Shown here: positions 1-5,170 of the stretch, one piece after another
Numbering within the stretch: the stretch's first letter is position 1
Layout of the letters: every line of letters begins with the position of its first letter
From: Rhizobium sp. LCM 4573
GTDB lineage: Bacteria > Pseudomonadota > Alphaproteobacteria > Rhizobiales > Rhizobiaceae
DNA length: 5,170 bases
Reading direction: 5' to 3'
Assembly (NCBI RefSeq): GCF_001854865.1
Contig: NZ_MDDW01000030.1
Coordinates: 68,414-73,583, forward strand
Program-made: the position numbers and the translations under genes
The notes under the pieces: model-generated
What the model was told of the DNA's origin: nothing
What the model saw: the letters and a program-made list of their open reading frames with translations, nothing else
The model's database searches: none

Positions 1-935
1 GCAGCATCGTGCGGCGGGCGCTGATGGTGGCGCTGGCTATCATGGGCGTCGGCGCCCTGGTGATCTGGTTCGGCATCGGGCGCAATGCGCTCAAACGCAT
101 AGACCGCATGTCGGCGGCAAGCCAGAAGATCATGGCGGGGGATCTTTCGCAGCGCCTGCCGGTTGGGCGTTCCGGCGACGAGTTCGACCGGCTGTCGGAT
201 TCGCTGAACGCCATGCTCGGGCGCATCGAGAAGCTGAACGAGGGCTTGCGGCAGGTTTCCGATAACATCGCTCATGACCTGAAGACGCCGCTGACGCGGC
301 TGCGTAACAAGGCGGCCGATGCGCTGGCCGAGAAGAACGAGGATACCCGCCAGGCGGCGCTCGAAGGCATTATCGGCGAATCCGACCAGCTCATCAGGAC
401 CTTCAACGCGCTCCTGATGATTTCCCGCGTGGAGGCGGGCTCGATCGCGGCGGAAATGTCGGAAGTCGACCTATCGGCGATCACTGCCGACAGCGCCGAA
501 CTCTACGAGCCGGTCGCGGAAGAGGCGGGCCTGAGGCTGGAGACCGAGATCGAGCCGGGGCTGACGGTCAGCGGAAACCGCGAGCTGATCGGCCAAGCGA
601 TCTTCAATCTGCTCGACAATGCCATCAAATACTCCGCCGAAGGAGATGGTGAACCGGCCATCAAGGTGAAGCTCGGCCAGCGCGACGGCGCGTTCCGCCT
701 CTCCGTCTGCGATAACGGTCCCGGTATTCCGGCCGACAAGCGAAGCGAAGTGACGAAGCGCTTCGTGCGGCTCGATGAAAGCCGCTCGAAGCCGGGAACG
801 GGTCTGGGCCTGTCGCTGGTTGAGGCGGTCATGGAGCTGCATGGCGGCTCGCTGGAGCTCTCCGCCACGGACGAGACGAATGCCGAGGCGCCGGGGCTTG
901 CCATCACCATGGTCTTTCCCGCACCGAAGCCCTAA
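1..935 (+). CDS. HAMP-domain sensor histidine kinase, 5' end cut off by the window
   Basis: This is the C-terminal part of an inner-membrane two-component sensor kinase, which would autophosphorylate on a histidine and pass the phosphate to a partner response regulator. Numbering from the GTG codon at position 9, a hydrophobic segment at about residues 5-24 is the last transmembrane helix. A HAMP domain follows (about 25-80), then a HisKA dimerisation domain with the H-box IAHDLKTPLTR and phospho-acceptor H89. The ATPase domain shows an N box (NLLDNAIKY, 200-208), G1 (DNGPGI, 235-240), an F box near 251 (RFVRLD) and G2 (GTGLGLSL, 263-270). The D-x-x-T directly after H89 is the pattern linked to phosphatase activity in HisKA kinases. 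All catalytic boxes are intact. The frame is open to base 1, and neither a first transmembrane helix nor a periplasmic sensor is visible, so the GTG at 9 is internal and not the start. The stop is TAA at 933-935. The stimulus and the partner regulator cannot be identified here. Confidence 0.93.
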   Translation, partial: SIVRRALMVALAIMGVGALVIWFGIGRNALKRIDRMSAASQKIMAGDLSQRLPVGRSGDEFDRLSDSLNAMLGRIEKLNEGLRQVSDNIAHDLKTPLTRLRNKAADALAEKNEDTRQAALEGIIGESDQLIRTFNALLMISRVEAGSIAAEMSEVDLSAITADSAELYEPVAEEAGLRLETEIEPGLTVSGNRELIGQAIFNLLDNAIKYSAEGDGEPAIKVKLGQRDGAFRLSVCDNGPGIPADKRSEVTKRFVRLDESRSKPGTGLGLSLVEAVMELHGGSLELSATDETNAEAPGLAITMVFPAPKP

Positions 936-956
936 TTGGGGAAGGGGAGAGATTCG

Positions 957-962
957 AGGAGG
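957..962 (+). promoter_or_regulatory. Shine-Dalgarno sequence of glnE
   Basis: AGGAGG, a full match to the anti-Shine-Dalgarno core, lies in the 33-base gap between the sensor kinase and glnE. It sits 6 bases before the GTG at 969, which is ideal spacing, but directly touches the ATG at 963, which is too close for normal use. It therefore favours GTG 969 as the glnE start. A second purine-rich run (AAGGGGAGAG, about 942-951) could serve ATG 963 less well. Confidence 0.72.
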
Positions 963-968
963 ATGCAG

Positions 969-3923
969 GTGTCGGAGAGCGAAAGGCGGCTCGATGCGGT
1001 GAGGGCGGATGTTATCCGTCCGCTGAACCAGACGGAAGCGAAAGCCGCTGCGGCGGTGCTGAAGGAAATCGGCAAGACCGAGCCTCGGATCGCCGAGCTG
1101 ATGGACGGAAACGGTTCGCTCAGGGATTTCCTCATAGCGGCGTTCAGCCTTTCGCCCTATCTGCGTGATACGGCTGCGGTTTCCCCTCATCTCCTGGCGA
1201 CTGCCGTCAGCGCGCCGCTGGAGCCGGCGCTTGCGGGACTGGTCGAGACTGCCCGACAAAGCTGGCGGCCGAAGGACGGCAAGACACCGACCGAAGCCGA
1301 CGTCATGACGGCGCTGAGGGCCGCAAAACGGGCCTTGAGCTTTCTCGTGGCGCTTGCCGATCTTGCCCGCATCTTTTCCGCGAGGGACACGACGCGCTGG
1401 CTGAGCGCATTTGCCGAGGCTTCCGTAGCCGCGGCCATCGATCACCTGCTGCTCGCCGGCCATGAGGGCGGCAAGCTGAGGCTTATCGATCCGGGCGATC
1501 CTGCCAAGGGTTCCGGATTGCTCGTGCTCGGCATGGGCAAACTCGGCGGGTGGGAGCTCAATTACTCCTCCGATATCGACCTGGTGGTCTTCTTCGATCC
1601 TGAGGCGGGCATACTTGCCGACCCGCTGGACGCCTCGGAAACCTACGGCCGGATGATGCGGCGGCTGATCCGCATCATGCAGGAGCGCACGGCGGACGGT
1701 TATGTCTTCCGCACCGACCTTCGGTTGAGGCCGGATCCGGGCTCGACGCCGCTTGCGGTAGCGGTAGAGGCGGCGCTCATCTACTACGAGGGCCGCGGGC
1801 AGAACTGGGAGCGGGCGGCCTTCATCAAGGCGCGACCGATCGCCGGCGATCTCGCGGCGGGCGAGGATTTTCTCCGCCAGCTCACCCCCTTCGTCTTCCG
1901 CAAATATCTCGATTATGCGGCGATCGCCGATATCCATTCGATCAAGCGGCAGATCCATGTCCACAAGGGACATGGCGCGATTGCGGTGAAGGGCCATGAC
2001 GTGAAGCTCGGGCGCGGCGGCATCCGGGAAATCGAATTCTTCGCGCAGACGCAGCAGCTCATCGCCGGCGGACGCATGCCGCCGCTGCGAGCCAGGGAGA
2101 CGGAGAAGGCGCTTGCGGCGCTGGCCGACGCGAACTGGATCACGCCGGAGATCGCCGCCGAACTGACGGAATGCTATTGGTTCTTGCGTGATGTCGAGCA
2201 CCGCATCCAGATGGTGCGCGACGAGCAATCCCATGACCTGCCGGGAACCGATGCCGAACTGAAGCGCATCGCCCTGATGCTCGGCTTTGCCGATACGGTG
2301 GGATTTTCCGAGAAGCTCGAAAGTGTGCTGCGAACGGTCGAGAAGCGTTACGCACGCCTGTTCGAGCAGGAGGCCAAGCTTTCGTCCAGCGACGGAAACC
2401 TCGTCTTCACCGGCCAGAAGGAAGACCCCGGCACGCTGAAGACGCTTGCCGCGCTCGGCTTCGAGCGGCCGGCCGACATTTCCCGCGTGATCCGGACCTG
2501 GCATTATGGCCGGTATCGCGCCACGCAATCGGTGGAAGCGCGCGAGCGCCTGACCGAACTGACGCCCGACCTGCTCAGGGCTTTCGGCGAGAGCAAGCGG
2601 GCGGACGAAGCGCTTCTGCGTTTCGACAGCTTTCTGAAGGGCCTGCCGGCGGGCATCCAGCTCTTCTCGCTGATCGGCAACAATCCCGCCCTTCTTTCGC
2701 TGATCGTGACGATCATGTCTTCCGCGCCGAGGCTGGCGGATATCATCGCTTCGAAGCCGCATGTCTTCGACGGCATGCTCGATCCCGGCCTGATGGCGGA
2801 ATTGCCCACCCGCGACTATCTCTCCGAACGGCTCGCCACCTTCCTCAATGGCGCGCGCCATTACGAGGATCTGTTGGACCGGCTGCGCATTTTCGCGGCC
2901 GAGCAGCGTTTCCTGATCGGCATCAGGCTTCTGACCGGCGCTATTTCCGGAGCGCTGGCCGCCCGCGCCTTCACCCATCTCGCCGACCTCGTGATCGAGG
3001 CGGCGTTCGGCGCCGTCGTCAGGGAAGTGGAGACGGCGCATGGCACCTATCCCGGCGGGCGAATCGCCGTCATGGGCATGGGCAAGCTCGGAAGCTTCGA
3101 ACTGACGGCAGGCTCCGACGTCGATCTCATCCTGCTTTACGACTACGACGGCGAGGCCTTCGAATCCGAAGGGCCGAAGCCGCTCGATTCCAGCCGTTAC
3201 TTCACCCGTCTGACGCAGCGGCTGATCTCCGCTCTCTCGGCGCCCATGGCCGAAGGCATCCTCTTCGAGGTGGACATGCGCCTGCGCCCCTCGGGCAACA
3301 AGGGACCGGTGGCAACGAGGATCAATTCCTTTCGCAAATATCAGCGGGAGGAGGCCTGGACCTGGGAGCACATGGCGCTCACCCGTGCCCGGTTGGTCTG
3401 CGGCGAGGATAGCCTTGAAAAGGAAGTCCGCAGCGTCGTAGGCGAGGTGCTCTCGGCCGAGAGGGACGTCGCGAAGATCGCCGCCGATGTCGCCGAGATG
3501 CGGCAGCTGATCGAAAACGAAAAACCGCCGCGCGACATCTGGGATTTCAAGCTTATCCCCGGCGGTCTCATCGATATCGAGTTCATTGCGCAATATCTGC
3601 GGCTTGCCGCGCCGGCCAAGGGTGTCGCCGCCGATACCTACGGTTTCAGCACGGCCGAAACGCTGAAGACGCTCGGAGAAAGGCTGATAAAGCCGGACGA
3701 CCTGGAAACCTGCCTGACGGCGCTGAGGCTCTTTACGGAGCTTTCGCAGATCATCCGCCTTTGCATCGACGGGCCTTTCGATCCGAAAGATGCGCCGGCG
3801 GGGCTCCTGGAGCGCGTCTGCCGGGCGGGGGATTGCTCGGACATCAGGACGCTGGAAGCGGAGGTCGTTCGCCTTTCGAAGGAAGTACGGGCGGTCTTCA
3901 AACGGACCGTCAAGCGACCCTGA
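969..3923 (+). CDS. glnE: Bifunctional glutamine synthetase adenylyltransferase / adenylyl-removing enzyme
   Basis: GlnE is a cytoplasmic enzyme that attaches AMP to a conserved tyrosine of glutamine synthetase I, inactivating it when nitrogen is plentiful, and removes it again when nitrogen is scarce. In the known family, PII proteins and glutamine control both activities. The 984-residue protein (from GTG 969) shows two related halves. The N-terminal adenylyl-removing half has GMGKLG starting at 188 and the metal-binding SDID with D202 and D204. DLRLRP (250-255) and GGIREIEF (350-357) follow. The C-terminal adenylyltransferase half repeats the set: GMGKLG from 703, SDVD with D717 and D719, DMRLRP (769-774) and GGLIDIEF (865-872). 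Both active sites keep their paired aspartates, so both activities are expected. E. coli GlnE has 946 residues; this size fits rhizobial versions. GTG 969 is chosen for its Shine-Dalgarno spacing. ATG 963 (986 residues) is the alternative; TTG 936 (995 residues) abuts the upstream stop and is unlikely. The short gap suggests co-transcription with the preceding kinase. Confidence 0.97.
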   Translation: MSESERRLDAVRADVIRPLNQTEAKAAAAVLKEIGKTEPRIAELMDGNGSLRDFLIAAFSLSPYLRDTAAVSPHLLATAVSAPLEPALAGLVETARQSWRPKDGKTPTEADVMTALRAAKRALSFLVALADLARIFSARDTTRWLSAFAEASVAAAIDHLLLAGHEGGKLRLIDPGDPAKGSGLLVLGMGKLGGWELNYSSDIDLVVFFDPEAGILADPLDASETYGRMMRRLIRIMQERTADGYVFRTDLRLRPDPGSTPLAVAVEAALIYYEGRGQNWERAAFIKARPIAGDLAAGEDFLRQLTPFVFRKYLDYAAIADIHSIKRQIHVHKGHGAIAVKGHDVKLGRGGIREIEFFAQTQQLIAGGRMPPLRARETEKALAALADANWITPEIAAELTECYWFLRDVEHRIQMVRDEQSHDLPGTDAELKRIALMLGFADTVGFSEKLESVLRTVEKRYARLFEQEAKLSSSDGNLVFTGQKEDPGTLKTLAALGFERPADISRVIRTWHYGRYRATQSVEARERLTELTPDLLRAFGESKRADEALLRFDSFLKGLPAGIQLFSLIGNNPALLSLIVTIMSSAPRLADIIASKPHVFDGMLDPGLMAELPTRDYLSERLATFLNGARHYEDLLDRLRIFAAEQRFLIGIRLLTGAISGALAARAFTHLADLVIEAAFGAVVREVETAHGTYPGGRIAVMGMGKLGSFELTAGSDVDLILLYDYDGEAFESEGPKPLDSSRYFTRLTQRLISALSAPMAEGILFEVDMRLRPSGNKGPVATRINSFRKYQREEAWTWEHMALTRARLVCGEDSLEKEVRSVVGEVLSAERDVAKIAADVAEMRQLIENEKPPRDIWDFKLIPGGLIDIEFIAQYLRLAAPAKGVAADTYGFSTAETLKTLGERLIKPDDLETCLTALRLFTELSQIIRLCIDGPFDPKDAPAGLLERVCRAGDCSDIRTLEAEVVRLSKEVRAVFKRTVKRP
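3910..3923. other. Tail-to-tail overlap of glnE and the PAS kinase gene
   Basis: The last 14 bases of glnE, ending in TGA at 3921-3923, are also the last 14 bases of the minus-strand kinase gene, whose TGA reads from 3912 to 3910. The two convergent genes therefore have no intergenic space. No strong hairpin followed by a T-run is visible on either strand within about 80 bases of the overlap, so any terminator must lie inside the opposite gene or depend on Rho. Confidence 0.9.
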
Positions 3924-5170
3924 CGGCGGGCAGCGCGCCTTCCGGGATATTGATCGAAACGACGGTTCCCTTGCCGGGGCAGGAGCGCATGCGCATCGTT
4001 CCGCCATGCAGCGCGATCAGCGAACGGGAGATCGCCAGCCCGAGGCCCGAGCCGCCCTTGCTCTTGGCATACTGGCTCTGCACCTGCTCGAAGGGCTGGC
4101 CGAGCTTGCCGAGCGCTGCCTTCGGGATGCCGATCCCCGTATCGGCGATGGTCAACGCCAGCCCCCGCTCGGTTTTGCAGGCCCGGAGTTCCACCCGGCC
4201 GCCGTCGTCAGTGAACTTCACGGCATTGGAGAGTAGGTTCAGCATGACCTGCTTCATGGCGCGCCGGTCGCCGTTCATGGTGAGGCCGGTAGAGAGGCGC
4301 TGGCGTATGGCGATATTCTTTTCCTCGGCCTGGACGGCGGTGAGGCGCAGGCTCTCTTCGATCAGGGGCGCGAGATCGACGGTTTCCGTCTCGATCTTCA
4401 TATGTCCTGCCTCGATCTTCGACATATCGAGAATGTCGTTGATGACGTTGAGGAGGTGTTTGCCGCTATCGTGAATGTCCTTCGAATATTCGCAGTATTT
4501 CGGAGAGCCGAGCGGGCCAAACATGCCGTTCGTCAGGATTTCGGAAAAGCCGAGGATCGCGTTGAGCGGCGTGCGAAGCTCATGGGACATGTTGGCCAGG
4601 AATTCGGATTTCGCCTTGTTGGCGGCCTCCGCGCGCTCCTTCTCGGCCTGGTAGTTGGAGTTGGCGATCGAGAGTTCCGTCTTCTGCCGCTCCAGCTTCT
4701 TCTGCGAGGCGGAAAGATCACCGATCGTGGCCATCAACCGGCGCTCGCTTTCGCGCAGGCGTTCCTGGTGGCGTTTCAGGAGGGTGATGTCCGTGCCGAC
4801 CGCGACCATGCCGCCGTCGCGCGTGCGGCGTTCGTTGATTTGCAGCCAGCGCTCGTCCGCGAGCTGCACTTCCGTCGTGCGTGAAAGGCCGCTGCCGTCC
4901 GGATCCACGACGCGCCGCTCGATCACCGGCCGGGCGGCCGCGGCATTGACGACGGTCCGCTCGGTTCCGGGAACCAGGACGCTGTCCGGAAGGCCGTAAG
5001 CCTGCTGGAAATGGGTGTTGCACATCACGAGCCGGTCGTTCTTGTCCCACAGCACGAAGGCTTCGGACGTGCATTCGATGGCGTCGGCGAGGCGCTGGTC
5101 GGCTTCGGCATAACGCTGCGCGAGGCGGTGCTGTTCGGTGACGTCCATGGCGATGCCGATGACGTGGGTG
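3910..5170 (-). CDS. pleC: PAS-domain sensor histidine kinase of PleC type, N-terminus cut off by the window
   Basis: This is the C-terminal part of a histidine kinase resembling PleC, which in Alphaproteobacteria acts as phosphatase or kinase on DivK and PleD and so steers CtrA and polar development. Numbering from the ATG at 5148, a PAS domain spans about 14-122 (core FVLWDKNDRLVMCN; end MVAVGTDIT), followed by a probable coiled coil (about 123-180). HisKA follows with SHELRTPLNAILGFSEI, phospho-acceptor H189 and the continuation MFGPLG...KY, a pattern I associate with the PleC/DivJ/PdhS group. E-x-x-T after H189 fits phosphatase activity. The ATPase boxes are complete: N (NLLSNAVKF, 304-312), G1 (DTGIG, 336-340), F (QPFEQ, 351-355) and G2 (GGSGLGLAIS, 365-374). 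The ATG at 5148 is not the start: the frame continues to the window edge with THVIGIA before MDVTEQ, the usual final strand of a preceding PAS domain. The kinase family is certain. The name pleC rests on motif resemblance and position next to glnE; another DivJ/PdhS-like kinase is possible. Confidence 0.88.
   Translation of the reverse strand, partial: THVIGIAMDVTEQHRLAQRYAEADQRLADAIECTSEAFVLWDKNDRLVMCNTHFQQAYGLPDSVLVPGTERTVVNAAAARPVIERRVVDPDGSGLSRTTEVQLADERWLQINERRTRDGGMVAVGTDITLLKRHQERLRESERRLMATIGDLSASQKKLERQKTELSIANSNYQAEKERAEAANKAKSEFLANMSHELRTPLNAILGFSEILTNGMFGPLGSPKYCEYSKDIHDSGKHLLNVINDILDMSKIEAGHMKIETETVDLAPLIEESLRLTAVQAEEKNIAIRQRLSTGLTMNGDRRAMKQVMLNLLSNAVKFTDDGGRVELRACKTERGLALTIADTGIGIPKAALGKLGQPFEQVQSQYAKSKGGSGLGLAISRSLIALHGGTMRMRSCPGKGTVVSINIPEGALPAVRVA

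Noticed and set aside
9..935. GTG at 9 or ATG at 24 as the real start of the first kinase
   Set aside because: A start there would begin within or at the edge of the last transmembrane helix and leave no sensor region. The frame is open to the window edge, so the gene is truncated by the window.
3924..3939. Possible hairpin (GGCG and CGCC arms) just after the glnE stop, considered as a terminator
   Set aside because: The stem is only four base pairs, there is no T-run after it, and it lies inside coding sequence of the convergent kinase.
3985..3994. Perfect 10-base palindrome GCGCATGCGC
   Set aside because: It encodes alternating Met and Arg codons within the kinase and occurs as a single copy with no flanking regulatory context. 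Chance and codon use explain it.
471..4007. A 1178-codon open frame on the minus strand opposite glnE and the first kinase
   Set aside because: It lies in exact codon register with the sense genes, so it is open only because TTA, CTA and TCA are not used there. Its product is rich in Arg, Gln, His and Asp with no recognisable domain, while the sense strand carries clear catalytic motifs. It is a shadow.
3761..4474. Plus-strand open frames (237 and 148 codons) running across the glnE end into the minus-strand kinase gene
   Set aside because: They overlap conserved parts of both real genes in other frames, have no recognisable domain, and read like shadows of GC-rich coding sequence.
4402..4884. 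A 160-codon plus-strand open frame opposite the PAS kinase
   Set aside because: It lies wholly opposite the HisKA and PAS coding region of the kinase, and its sequence shows no independent domain.

Overview
The window looks like an ordinary chromosomal stretch of a GC-rich alphaproteobacterium, most likely of the rhizobial group (Rhizobiaceae or a relative). Three things point that way: strong G/C preference at third codon positions, a long GlnE close in size to rhizobial versions, and a PleC-type cell-cycle kinase, a family confined to Alphaproteobacteria. The exact genus cannot be read from the sequence. Almost every base is coding, and there is no sign of an RNA gene, mobile element, CRISPR array or long non-coding stretch.

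Layout. (1) Positions 1-935, plus strand: the 3' part of a membrane-bound HAMP sensor histidine kinase whose N-terminus and sensor region lie before the window. (2) Positions 936-968: a 33-base gap holding a strong Shine-Dalgarno sequence. (3) Positions 969-3923, plus strand: a complete glnE, the two-headed enzyme that adenylylates and deadenylylates glutamine synthetase. (4) Positions 3910-5170, minus strand: the C-terminal part of a PAS-containing histidine kinase of PleC type, convergent with glnE and overlapping its 3' end by 14 bp. Its reading frame runs out of the right edge, so its N-terminus is also missing.

How the genes may work together. The first kinase and glnE are so tightly spaced that they are probably co-transcribed, with glnE as the last gene of the operon. 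From general recollection of rhizobial genomes, a DegP-type protease and a response regulator often lie upstream of this kinase; that part is outside the window. The third gene faces the other way and belongs to the cell-cycle phosphorelay (DivK/PleD to CtrA). It has no evident biochemical link to GlnE beyond its position. I found no new system here. The points most worth checking are the overlapping convergent gene ends without a visible terminator, the same-frame junction of the first two genes, and the glnE start codon.
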